DNA of 64,000 nt from Oscheius dolichura (Eukaryota; Nematoda; Chromadorea; Rhabditida; Rhabditidae), in contig OW051497.1 in the NCBI GenBank assembly GCA_932521035.1, positions 372,001-436,000 on the forward strand. The letters are read 5' to 3'. The translations under genes were made by a program, and so were the position numbers. Under the pieces are notes generated by a model. The model was given only the letters and a program-made list of their open reading frames with translations, ran no database searches and was not told the DNA's origin. Below, one piece after another: positions 11,199-22,058 of the stretch. The stretch's first letter is position 1, and every line of letters starts with the position of its first letter.

Positions 11199-13172
11199 AT
11201 GTCGGCTAGACGAGCTCCTAATAATACGGAAAACAATGCACCGGTAAGCTCACTTCATTATCCTCTTTTTGGCTTGTTCTATGTTTAGACCACAGGTCCT
11301 CTACTATCTCACAGTTCTCTTCATTTAAATTAAACATGCTTCCAGAAGACCCGATCCCGTGTGAAGACTGAAGTAAATTGGGAAGATCGTGTCAAGAAGG
11401 AGCCACCGTCTGAAGAAGGACATGCGACTAACGTAAAGTCTCGGAATGGGAATGAAGTGCTAAAAGAGATAAAACGCGAGCCGGTAGATGAGCTCGAGGT
11501 CAACGATAAGGTCCGTTAGCTCTCTTTTTTGAGTTAGCTCACCCCTTTTTAGATATCTTCTGTAGAAAGTAATAACCGCGCACCAGTAAACAACAAGCTT
11601 GCCCAGACTCCGTTTGAACTATGGAAACTACCGCCACGCATCACAAGTACTGTTAGCAAAAACCATAGAATAGGGGATGCGTTTCCAGGGGCAGAAGTGG
11701 GACAATCCCATAAGCCAGTTAGAAATGTTACTGTTGCTCCTCTACAACCTCAGATCCCACAGAAGGTATGCTACCCATTTGTACAGTCATCCATTATTAA
11801 CAGAGAGCCCTGGACCATAATGGAACGCCTCTTCCAAAACTGATGAAGGTTGAGAAGGCCCAGGAGCAAGAAACGGGTGTGTTTTACTATTTTATCTTAC
11901 AAAACTCCGCTGATTTGAATAATTACGGCGGTGTTACCAATCTTTCCTATTTCAGAACCCCTGATTCATTGCCAAATAACGAAAACGGCTCCTATTAATT
12001 TGGAAACACTTAAAGATGCTGTAGCCCACGGTATAAAACTTTGCTGGTCTTTGTCTTTACATTTTATTTTAGCCAATTCAATGGCTAACGGTTCTTCAAT
12101 CTCAAGTGGGCCTAGCAATCCTGCTCCATTACCTAGAACAAATGTTGTTCGTCCAAGGACTTATAGAAGACTTTCTGACATTCTTAGCAATGGCCCAGCA
12201 CCACCAGGTAAGCCTTATTACCTTTTATCCTTTATTTTACAGTCATATTGTCCGACGTACTAAATACTCCTCCCCCGCTAGTAGCCAACTACAATATACA
12301 CCCCATCCCCTCCAATGGAAATCAAACCGTTCCAAGTGTTCCTAAACCATCAAAACCAATGAATGCAGGTTTGTATTTATTTATCCGGTTTAAATAATAA
12401 ACACTGGAATTTCAGGGAATCCATATACTAAGAAACGCCCTGGCCGACCACGTAAAGCCATCTTCGGAACGTCTCATATTCACTGGAAAGAGAAAAAAAT
12501 TTCTGCCTTCACCATCCGTCCTGCTATTACGGGAATCATCGGTGGGATGATAAACGCCTCGGGACTTGATCTACAGCCGCAAGTCCCTGCTTCAGTAGGG
12601 AATCACAATCCATGTTGGTTTTTAATGTTAACTTTCCACTCCTGATAATTTCAGTTAGTGGCGAAGCTCACTGGAGGCAGCAATTCACAGAGGCAGAAGA
12701 AGAGATCGAGAAATTGAAGCAGGAGTTGGCTGAGAAGGAGCACATCATCATGGCACTGAGCGAAACGATGGAGGAGGCAGATGAGAAGCACGAGAAAGAA
12801 ATGAAGCAGCATAACAGAACTGTTAACATATACGAAAAGATGCTGACAGACTGTAAAGCGACCATCACCAAAAAAAACAAAGAGATCTGTGCGAAGAAGT
12901 GGAGGGAGGCTCCGTTCGAGACTAAGCCTCTAAATGAACAGATCCGGATCATGCAACAAGAGGTGGCCAAGGCACAGCGAGAAAAGCAGGAGGCACAGAA
13001 GGCAACAAGAGAGGCGCAGTGCGTCATCGCCGAGCAGCAGGGACAGATCGCTAGACAGAACGCGGACATACGATCATATCAGGCTACTGAAAATATCCGG
13101 AAGGATAGAATCATTGCGCTGATACACGAACTTGAGGAGCTGAAAGAAGGCCATCCTCCTGCTCTTCCGTAA
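11199..13172 (+). CDS. AT-hook and coiled-coil protein (tandem paralogue 2)
   Basis: Nine exons (11199-11243, 11346-11510, 11553-11765, 11804-11876, 11956-12030, 12073-12207, 12243-12368, 12416-12613, 12655-13172) give 515 residues with all phases matching. Near the N-terminus are three sites of the sumoylation type psi-K-x-E (VKTE, VKKEP, IKREP). Exon 8 encodes a clear AT-hook, KKRPGRPRK, the minor-groove DNA-binding motif of HMGA-like proteins. The last exon encodes ~170 residues of coiled coil (EEEIEKLKQELAEKEHIIM and onward). It should therefore be a chromatin-associated, self-associating protein. The 15-codon first exon (MSARRAPNN against MSSQQAPDD upstream) marks it as a paralogue of the preceding gene. 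TTGCTTTTAG 18 bp before the ATG is a likely trans-splice acceptor. Confidence 0.85.
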
Positions 13173-13489
13173 TATTGACAATAAGTGTTTTAGCTTTGTA
13201 GCCTCCCTTATTACTCGGTTAGACTTGACATATTACTGGCTATTTCCCCCAGAAAAGCATGTTTTCGTTCTGTAACCCCGCATCCACTGTTATTACCGAG
13301 TCACATGTGCATCATGTATATTACAGGATATTTTACGCGATATACCCCAGTATAAGTATAGTTAAAGGAAATGTATTACACATATTTGCACGTCACATAT
13401 TTATTCCAAACTATTCTGCACAATATACTGATAATCCTTCTTTACACACATTTTTTCTTATAAATTCAAATAAATGGTATCTATCCGAC

Positions 13490-14016
13490 TCAGCAACGTA
13501 GGATTTGTTCCAGTTCTTCATCCGTATCACAGGCGATGTGAACAATGCCTGACTCCTCGTCGCCGGCAACGTAGGCAACTGTATCCAGGCGGCGAGGCTG
13601 TCCCAGGAGCCTGAAATGACCCTGCTAAAACTATGGGAAGTAACCCACGGATGTCCGTCGTTTGTAGGACTTGCGGTCCATAGATCGATATTAAAATGCT
13701 TGAAGATAACTTCCATTACCAAGAGGAGACCGGCCATAAAGAGGAGAATGAAGAAGATTAAGGCGAGAACTCGCATAAGGTCGACGAAGTCTTGGTTGTC
13801 CCAGGCATAAGACATCTCTGAAAGAGCGGGAGAATTAAAGTAGGAGAAGTAAAGTGAGATGAAAGCGAATATTCTACCTGAAGATAAGAAGTAGATGGGC
13901 GGATAATTGTTGGTGTACTTTCCAAAATGCATGCTGTAGGCGATTCTGCTCAAAAGGGCTATAAACCACAAGGAACAATAATTCTAATCACCTGCGTGGG
14001 AAGGGTCGAATCCCAT
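13490..14016 (-). CDS. Small single-pass membrane protein, unknown family
   Basis: Four exons (14016-13992, 13958-13878, 13817-13675, 13624-13490) give 127 residues. Introns are 33, 60 and 50 nt. The last would be a GC-AG intron (donor GCAAGT), chosen because it joins two protein-like frames in phase 0. One strong transmembrane helix is visible (VLALIFFILLFMAGLLLVME) after an Asp/Trp-containing segment. The tail is acidic and ends GIVHIACDTDEELEQILRC. No family is recognised. If the GC donor is not used, the frame runs on to an alternative tail that stops at 13411. Confidence 0.68.
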
Positions 14017-14426
14017 TCTTTACCTTAGCGGCTTAGCTATTTTTATCGTTAGGTTAATCCTTCCATTTATTCAACTGAACTGAATCCCCTTCATCTTATA
14101 TGTAACACTTTTCTTCCTGAAATGTGTCATCCAACTGTTTTGTATGATCCTGTTCAAGATATGGCTCCCTTCCAAGCTCTTCAGGTCTAATTCAAAACAA
14201 ATCGGACTTAACAACTGTTTATTGAGGCTACCATGACAACCCTAGGCAACAAAGTAACAGATAAGCTCAACTAAACTGAGGATCAGCGAGGTCTATAAAA
14301 ATACTGGATGATTGAGCACTGGTCTTTTTTGATTCAGACGACAAACTAAAACATGACAGAAAATTTTGGGAGGTAGCTTAAAGGAACCCTCACCTGCCGC
14401 CGAGTGCGCTCGTAAGCGTCGGCGCG

Positions 14427-14596
14427 CATTTGAATTTTGAACGCGCCTTCCGTTTTAATCTATTTCTTCTTATTATTATACATTTTTATAGTAATTTATT
14501 ACCGTGCTTTCACTTGTTTATAAAAAAACATCATTAAATTAGCCCTTAAAAATGAAAAAGCGAGCTAAAACGGTAGACCCGTTCAAAATTCAAATG
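14427..14596. repeat. 17-bp perfect inverted repeat pair
   Basis: CATTTGAATTTTGAACG at 14427-14443 is exactly inverted at 14580-14596. The left arm also sits inside its own GC-flanked near-palindrome (GCGCGC...GCGCC). It lies just 3' of the gene ending at 14665 and could be a short hairpin element. TTAAAGGAAC at about 14379 resembles the end of the TTAA element at 8657, but no matching right end was found. Confidence 0.55.
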
Positions 14597-14664
14597 AAAA
14601 TAAACAGGGATGTACATACTGGTCGTGGCTATTATGAACAGGAAAAGAAGGAGAGGTCAACCAT

Positions 14665-16972
14665 TCAGGCATCTGATGGAGGAGGGTTTCCCAAGATGGC
14701 AATAGTCCGAGAAGTTCTCGCACGCGAAACTGGCGGCTTTTCCTTATTTAAAAGTCTTCTCTGGAAGTCCTGAAATTAATTAGATTTAAAAATAATACCA
14801 GACAGGCTTACCTTTGTGATTGTAGCTTTTCTACGCTGTTCCTCTTTCCATTTGGAGTACTGGTCTTCAAAGACGTCAAGATCGGGCTTGTATTTCCATT
14901 TCTGAATATCTTCCTATTCATTCCCGGTTAATTTGACCAACCCTGGGCTTTCTAGGCCCCTCATCCTCATCTACAATAGGCGGAGGTGGAGCTGTGGAAG
15001 GATCTGGTGGCGGCAGTACCGGATATTGCTCCATGAAGTCAATCAACTGTTAAAGACGGATAATATTAAACAGAGAAGAAGGTCATCTACCTGATTCATA
15101 CAAATTTCCTCCTTGTAGAGGTACTTGAAGAGAACCATTACGGCATACATGTGGGGGTTGGGCAGCTCATAGAGTTGAATGAGCTCAGTTACCTGAAATC
15201 ATTTTAATTAACAAGAGGTATTCAGGTCTTGAATGGAAAGCTCTTATTAAATGGAAAAATACAGTATAAGTGCAATCGTTTCAGGACCCCGAATTCCCTC
15301 AGGGGAAAATATAACCTACCCAGGAGACTTGCTGTCTAATGGTGATCTGGTTGGCAGATTTGATCTGTAGATCGTTGATATCCCCCGCCAGGGGAGTGTA
15401 GAATAGTTTGATCCCTCGTTGGATACCGAGATAGACGTAGTTTCTCTTGTCCGTGCCGTCAATCTTCTCCACAGAATTGAATATACGACTGGATGTCGAA
15501 ATGAACTAAAAAAACGTAGTAATAATAAAAATTAATTGTAAAAAACTACCAAGAAATCGTCTCTGCCCCCACTGATACTGACACTCATCATGAGGAACCG
15601 AGAAAGCGGTGGCTTCATCGGAAATTCATTGAGGCGTTGAATCTCTCTCTTATGCCCCTGTTGCTTTTATTATTAAGATAGGAAGTTAATATACCCCATA
15701 TCTCTCCGAATTATAGCCCCGGTAGCCATCCGATCGCAGATGTTCCAAGAGAGGCTTTGAAAACTCCCGTTTACTCTTAGCCTGTGGGGAAATGGCAATT
15801 CCAGCTCCAATTTTACTGTATTCTCTTTCCATAGCTCTTAGGATGTCTTCGCCTTCCTCCAAAGGCGCTTCCCAGAAATGGATAAGACCCAACTCATACA
15901 GTTTCTATAAGAGAAGAGTCTTAGAATTGAATTGAGCGCCACTAACCTTATAAGCTCGAAGATTATCGACTTTCCATGATTCCTCCACATCTAATAGCTC
16001 CTTATAAGATTTTGGAAAGACGACAATGGCCTATAGATAATTTTGTAACTTCTAATAAAAGAAACTGGCCTTGTGTCCCATCAGGATATAAACAAGCAAT
16101 GTCTGCACAACTGGGTACAGGAATAAAGGCACCAATTTCTCTGTCTCCACCACTTTCTTGCGATAAGTGACGCCGCCGAGGAAATAATCAAAACTCAAGC
16201 CGCAGCCATCTATAATTTAACAAAATTTAATTTAAAAGTAACAAAATAATCTTACCAATAAAAATTGGACGAAGATAAGTGGAAAACGGCTCTCTGTGTA
16301 CGATATCGGGGCATTCTACCTCAATTTCCATTGGCAATGCGTAATCTGCAAAGTATTTATAGAAAATATTAGAAAAGATGAGTTCGTACAATTTTCAGTG
16401 TACTGTTTCTTTGATTCCATGCCGGAAACTCTTGCCTGGTCTACTTTATCGAGCAAATAATTTCCAATAATATCAAACGGAGCGTAGCCATCTTCACGGT
16501 CCTTAAAATGTCAATGATATTCTTGTAAAAGATTTCCCTTACCCGGATCAAAAACGTCGATATTCTATGCAATGCAAAGGAAGGCTCTTCAGTTCTACAA
16601 GCGTTCTTCTTCTCGATAATTCGCTTCCATATTTCCTCTTCTTTCAAAAAGTGTGATGGCGGCCTAAAATAAAGTCTATCGATGAATTTTGGCAGGGTCT
16701 CACTCCAGGGGATCAGTTTCTTTGTCATCGTGAAAGGCGTAGTTATATTTCACATGCTTCTGACGACAAGCTCGATCTGGGCAGACGTGATAACTCGATG
16801 TCTGTCGATTTTCATCATCATCACTTTGTGTTCCCGACGGGATACTTTGTGGTGTTGAAGTGTGCATTAGTGTAGACACCTTCCGGCTCAGCGTTTCTAA
16901 ACATGCCGATATGACAAGATATAAAGCCGAGATTAAATTGATCAGAGCGGGGATTAGTAAAGCGAGGCAATA
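14665..16972 (-). CDS. 575-residue membrane-anchored protein, unknown family (5' end open)
   Basis: Thirteen exons fit in phase: 16972-16754, 16719-16543, 16501-16390, 16345-16256, 16209-16070, 16030-15947, 15904-15695, 15657-15550, 15505-15320, 15192-15091, 15046-14942, 14901-14812 and 14769-14665. The 39-nt intron 16031-16069 is GC-AG; the others are 34-46 nt plus a few longer ones. An N-terminal hydrophobic helix (YCLALLIPALINLISALYLV) is followed by an acidic/polar linker, then a long globular region with WSETLPKFIDRLYF, LRPIFIDGCGLSFDYFLGG, IVVFPKSYKELLDVEESW and YVYLGIQRGIKLFYTPLAGD. A Pro-rich acidic stretch precedes a basic C-terminus. I do not recognise the family. The first exon starts at a TTTCAG acceptor without an ATG in frame until MHTSTP, so either an exon is missing or translation starts there. 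Confidence 0.72.
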
Positions 16973-17275
16973 CTGAAAGGGGGGAGCCGACAGACCGGAT
17001 GACTAACAGCGAAAGAGCGGGGGAAGGAAATTCGTATCAGAAAGGGCAGGTGGTTGCTATAGGATAGCAACAAGTTGACAGGGAGAAACCGTCTTCCCGC
17101 GCAGATAAACAGCTCTCGCTTCGCCTGAGGTCAATCAATATGCTTTTCGAAAGGGCTGCTAGGCCAAGAAAGTTTATCAACTATGACAGAGTTTTGGCGC
17201 CACTGTCCGCCTATTTGAACTTGGCCTCTGCGGCCTCACATTTATTTTCACATTTATTTTACCCATTTTGTCTTG

Positions 17276-17524
17276 TTATACAAGGTCAGGGTGTGCGCTT
17301 CTTCTTCTCCATTCTTCTCTGTCTTTTGCAATCCTCGTATTGAGTCGGCAACTTTGCATATCCTTTCTCAACACTTCTTTCCATCTCATCGCTGGTCGTC
17401 CTCTTGGTCTTTTTTCTTCCTCTTTCAGATTCAACATTTTCTTGCTGATTTGATTTTGATTCTCGTCTGTATGCATGCCCGTACCATCTCAGCCGTTTCT
17501 CCTTGAGTTTTTCACTTATCTTGG
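17276..17524 (-). mobile_element. Non-LTR retrotransposon 3' tail fragment
   Basis: On the minus strand the bases read KEKRLRWYGHA and then, in another frame, RPRGRPAMRWKEVLRKDMQS...AKDREEWRRR, ending at a stop at 17276. The pattern RLRWYGH...RPRGRP..RW...DRxxWR is the well-known C-terminal tail that follows reverse transcriptase in many LINEs. At least one frameshift separates the two halves, and no RT core is present, so it is a decayed 3' fragment. It starts immediately after the stop codon of the RG-rich gene. Confidence 0.75.
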
Positions 17525-18266
17525 TTACTTTGTCTCATAAAAGGAACCCCGCCTATATTTGGGAAAGATAGGAAAGTCAGCGCCTGTTAAAGGGTAAAAG
17601 TAACTGGCTGTCGATGAGCTTACCTTCGTCAAACATCGGAGACAGACGACTACCACCTTTAACGTAATTGTTCTTGGTCGGCTCCCTTCGATGATGACCA
17701 TTTGCTATTTCTCTATGAAGCGAATCTTCCTGCCTTTCCTCTCCCCGACCTCCCGTGGTTATCATGTCCCTTGAGATGTTGTCATCCTCCTCCAAACGGC
17801 CCTTTTCCTTCAGATAACGCCGTAACCTTTCACTTCTCTCTTCGTCTTCTGTAATTGATCTTCTTGTTCTATCTTTTATTATGCAGTTACCCTTAGTCAT
17901 CTGTCGAGGCGGTTGATAACCTCTTCCGCGGTTAGGTCGTTCCCTTCCTCTATTGAGCTGTCGCTGATTATGTACAGGGTCAGATGGATGGAAGTCATTT
18001 TCACTAAGAAAGGCATTTATATGATGAAAAGATGCATAAAGCCTACCTAATTTTATCTGTAGTTTTGAGAGAAGCTTCTTTGGCCGTGTTAAATCTCCCA
18101 CGGTCGCGAGTCTGCCGTGATGTTTCCCCTGACAAACCAAATGTTTAAAAACAATTGTGACTACCTGCTCCACGTCGGAACTGCGAGTTTTTATCAGCAA
18201 ATTGGAACCTTTGAACTGAAACAGATGTCGAAGGCTGAGGTTGTTGTTTCCTGCCATTATAGCCAT
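17525..18266 (-). CDS. RG-rich hypothetical protein
   Basis: Exons 18266-18165, 18128-17624 and 17583-17525 give 221 residues ending FPKYRRGSFYETK. The 36-nt intron 18129-18164 is a multiple of three without a stop, so it could be retained without breaking the frame. The middle is rich in Arg and Gly (LNRGRERPNRGRGYQPPRQ) and then in Arg/Glu (SERLRRYLKEKGRLEEDD), suggesting an RNA-binding or disordered nuclear protein; this is inference from composition. The stop codon abuts a LINE tail fragment, so the natural 3' end may have been altered by that insertion. An in-frame ATG at 18257 is an alternative start. Confidence 0.6.
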
Positions 18267-18882
18267 TAGGAAATCTATTGAGGCCGGTTGGTTTTGCTTT
18301 TGGGGCTTCTACTTCTTCTTCAGAATTATTTACAAGCAGTACCCTTATTTCTCCTTGGTATAAATACTGAAATCGATATTTGTCTTAAAAACCATTGCAC
18401 GTTAGTTAGTCAATCGATAGCGGACGCGGGCGTGGAATTTGAACTAATTGATGGCGGCGAAAATTCTAGGATTCCACTACACCCTTAGTCTCAAAAGTGA
18501 TAAGAACGGATAAGAGGTTAGATGGCTTCCACTGACTGACTAAAGTGCGGCAGGATCCCCTTTTCATTGTAAATAATAAATTAATTAATCAAATGTACCC
18601 CTTCACGGCCTCTTTCTATAGGAAATGTGCTCGGCTCTCCCGTGTTGCTCATCTGAAAGAATAAAATCTCCTGTTGATACTGCGGAAATGTAAAGTTCGG
18701 TGAAGACCTGTCAGAGTTTATATTCAAATGAGAAATGAATTTACTTAACAGAGAAACAAAATAAGATGGAATGGTGGTGATTATAAATGGTTACATTCCA
18801 AAAGATCAACAAACTGGAGCTCCCAACACTGGTAAAAATCAATGAGAATGAGGGGAAGCGATGCGAATAGGCTGGAAGGGAC

Positions 18883-19243
18883 TTAAGCTTCGGCTTCCTC
18901 CGATCCGCCAATGTAGAGGACATTGTTGCATCTGAAATAATCAATACAGTATCTTAGAAATATATTAAAGCCGTACCTGATAAGGATTTCTCCCAAGTTT
19001 CCCTGGTTGACGCCATCGATCCACTCCTCGGCATTGGCCATTTGAAGGTTCATGTAGCCATCAACAGAGACAAGAATGCCTAAATTATTAAAATAAAATA
19101 AGCGTTTAAAATGTGTAAAAAAATAAGAAGAAGAAAAACTAACCACGGTATTCCATTCCCCACTTCAACTTGCAAACTATCGGCTTTCCAGTTAAACTAT
19201 TGAGGAAAGGCTTGGGATTGATCGGCGCGAAGGCGGAACTCAT
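18883..19243 (-). CDS. snr-5 (SNRPF orthologue): Small nuclear ribonucleoprotein Sm F
   Basis: Exons 19243-19144, 19079-18977 and 18931-18883 encode an ~83-residue protein, close to the usual 85-86 of Sm F. Both Sm motifs are intact: Sm1 with [20 protein letters not shown] followed by [17 protein letters not shown], and Sm2 with [16 protein letters not shown]. The C-terminus is acidic (SEEAEA) as in other Sm F proteins. It is one of the seven core proteins that ring the Sm site of spliceosomal U snRNAs, acting in snRNP assembly and pre-mRNA splicing in the nucleus. Introns are 64 and 45 nt. Nothing is missing or odd. Confidence 0.95.
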
Positions 19244-19503
19244 TCTAAAAATTGAAATAAGACGAAGATTAATATATGGAGATACTTTTAAGACAGAGAG
19301 AAGAATAAAGAAAGCGAGAATTTAATAGGAGAGGTCAACTGAGACGCGCCTTTTTCGAAAAGCGGCATTTTTGCTATGACGCCAAGTGCGTAGTTTTACG
19401 TACGACTAACTTTCATCGTTTTCCCGTTGATGAATACTACGATAACTGGATCTTATCTTTAAATAGAAGAGATGAAAATTAGGATGAATTTATTGAGGGA
19501 AAA

Positions 19504-20921
19504 TTACTGAAATAATCGGAAATAAGGACGACCGGGTATGATCTTCAAAGCCGCGATTCGATATTCTCCAATGCATAAGATCACAATAATCGGATTTATG
19601 AACTTTACAATAGAAGAAAGAGTTGTGAAGAATAAAGGGAGGGCTCCTAGCGCGACTCCATCACTTGTATACGGTAAGGAAAGGTATATGACCGTTGGAA
19701 TGTAGCAGAAAACCATTGGAACCAATGTCTGAAGCCATTGTTTTCTTTACACCTGCATTTCAAGCTACCTGAACGATCAAGGAGCAAAATATTTGCTTCT
19801 GGAATTGTAATCGTCTCCTGTTAATACCATCTGTTTGTAATCGGAATATAGCCGCTCGTATTTTCCAAGAACAGAAGATAATTACCGCAGCTGAACTGAT
19901 TACCAAGGTTTGGTGGACGAACATCAGGGCATTTCCATAGGATGAGGCCTTTCCGTTAGGATCCTAGAAACATTTCAGCTCTGGTTAACGATGCTTACCT
20001 TTGTTGCAATCAATGTGTACACAGAAATATTGGGATCTAGTCCAAATTCCTCCACTATTGGATGGTATTCCTCGCCGTGGGCTTGAATTTTACACAGGAA
20101 GAAGCCACAGAAGAAGGTGAAGCAAGCATAGAGGCAGAAGAGAGCGGTGTAGAAGAGGCGGAGATTGGTTGTGTCTTTATAAGTCTCTCCACTGCGGACC
20201 CCACTGAAATATTTAAGGATTTATCACAAAAAAAACCGTTTCTGAATGTATCTGTATTTTCGACCCTTCTTTGCTACAGACTTTGCTCATTTCCTACTTG
20301 CCCCTTCAAGAAGAAAAAAACTCCATAAATATGAAATGTAAATCCGTCTATGTAGCTTATAACACACTATCTTTGAACACAATTTCCCCCGTACATCAAT
20401 GTTCATTATCTGCGTTGCATCCTACTTGATTAGCTGTTCTTAAAAGCTCCATGAACCGAATTCAGAATCATTTCCCCTATTCACTACGACATCAACAACT
20501 TCCCGACGGAAGTAGTTTTAAAAATGCACCTACTTTTTAATTAGCAAGTAGCGGTAGACAAAGTGTAGTACCAAGAAGCCCAGCCACAGTTCAAAGAAGG
20601 TGCAGTCCAAAGATGGGCCTGCAAACCCAAGAGGGGTCTTTGTAAGCCATCCGTCGTAGGAATAAATGACCCAAGAGGAGGTGGACATGAAGTGGACCTG
20701 CAGTTTAAAGGAAGGTAAGAGAAGGTGCTGCTTACCGGCATTGCTAGGAATAGTAGAATAGAATAGGTCATTTCAAAGACAGCATATACGATGATTAGGT
20801 ATTGGTAGGAGTCTAACTGTCGCCCTGTGTAGCGACATACCAAATAGATTAAAGTACTGTTGAAGAGTACAGAAAGTGCGGAAGTTATGGTCTGAACTCC
20901 GAAGAAGAACCACCACCACAT
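19504..20921 (-). CDS. Chemoreceptor GPCR, Str-like
   Basis: Five exons (20921-20736, 20697-20534, 20203-19999, 19963-19769, 19728-19504) give a complete 324-residue seven-helix receptor; all phases agree. Landmarks of the nematode Str/Srj/Srd group are present: LFNSTLIYLVCRYTGRQLDSYQYL in TM1-TM2, FEMTYSILLFLAMPVHFM, QKQIFCSLIVQTLVPMVFCY leading into TM6, and a TM7 end FINPIIVILCIGEYRIAALK. Its likely role is odour or chemical sensing in sensory neurons. Which subclass (str, srj or other) cannot be decided by eye. Introns are 35-40 nt except one of ~330 nt. Confidence 0.85.
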
Positions 20922-21484
20922 GGTCTAAAGAAGCAGTCAATATATACAAAGTAAAGATGGTACCGTACTCTTTCAATTTAAAACAAGACTTCCAAGAAAG
21001 GAGGATTCATCTAGGAAGAAACGCACAATGATATTCTACACCTGGATTAAATTATAATCCGAGCATAACAACTTGTTTCATGAAATGTATATTACTGCAT
21101 AGTGAATAATTCTGCTTCAGGTGATCCGGAAACTGATCATAGTGAGGGCTTTGAGATTTTCACGGCCGTAATGTAGCACAGAACGTCATTAACTATACGA
21201 AATTGTATACATATATCATTAGCTAGTGCTTTGACGGACGCGTTCTATTCCGGTTGGGTAATACCGCTGTGCACATTTGTAGTGAACGAGAACAAGATGT
21301 TTGGTTTCAAAAGGGTTCGTCTCGTCTACTTTTGTTTTTTTTTTCTCTTTGAAGAACCCCAAATTAGCTTAACACGGGAACACGAGTAGCAAACGGAGCG
21401 CTGGGCTGATAAAAATGGAAAGCCAAACAAGAAAAGGAAACAACAAGTAATAGAACAAGAAACACAAGAAAAGAAACGAACAGT

Positions 21485-21914
21485 TTATTTTTGATTGGCC
21501 CTACAGGCGGCGGTGAGGATGTTCAGCTCGGCTAGGTGCTTCAGCTCATCGTCGACGGCAGATCTCATCAAGAGCGCCTGAAAGTAGATAGTTCAACTGA
21601 AATCTGGTTTAAAACATACAGGGAGAAGGGTCGCCTCATCTTGGGTCGGCACGTGAGGAGGACGAGGCGGCACGGGGGCAGGAGGAGCTCGAGAAACAGC
21701 CGGAGAAAGCGACCACATCAGGCCAACAAAGGCCATGGCGAGAGCAATAATGAAATAACGAAATGGCCCTGGTTCAGAGCAGGTCAAAGAGGATTATACC
21801 TGAGCTCGACGATTTTCTGTATTTCTACCAGACGAGAGGTCTGCACCGGGAATACACGGCTCGGCTCGTATCCCTCGGTTAATTTATCGTCTTCGCTATC
21901 TGAGCCACCTTTCT
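21485..21914 (-). CDS. Small TM protein, copy 1 (possibly broken)
   Basis: Segments 21914-21800, 21768-21620 and 21577-21485 parallel copy 2 at 22059-22339. The last two exons form a good frame: a TM-like helix (YFIIALAMAFVGLMW), a Pro-rich stretch (SRAPPAPVPPRPPHVPTQDE), then MRSAVDDELKHLAELNILTA and a stop. The upstream exon is homologous to copy 2 (GYEPSRVFPVQ...), but one base is missing within ACCTCTCG relative to ACCATCTCG in copy 2, so it no longer joins the TM frame. Either translation now starts at the Met of MAFVGLMW, or the gene is decaying. A 31-nt GT-AG segment (21769-21799) separates the first two parts, as in copy 2. Confidence 0.5.
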
Positions 21915-22058
21915 CTAGAAAATGGAGCATTCTCAGAAGGGTACACCTTGAGAGAAAAGTAACACGACTATTTTGAACTCGTTGTGCCAAAGAAAGTAAA
22001 CAAGGAAAGAAGTATCCAAGAAGAGGAACACAAGAAATGAAAAAAAAACTATGTTTAT

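Noticed and set aside
13625-13644. A 20-nt intron in the small TM gene
   Set aside because: The GC donor GCAAGT 30 nt upstream gives a 50-nt intron in the same phase.
14552-14773. 73-codon Lys-rich frame on the plus strand
   Set aside because: It is antisense to the last exon of the 575-residue gene, which is better supported by splice sites and phase.
16031-16049. A 19-nt intron in the 575-residue gene
   Set aside because: It relied on the wrong reading frame of the upstream exon; the frame continuing from the exon start needs a 39-nt GC-AG intron.
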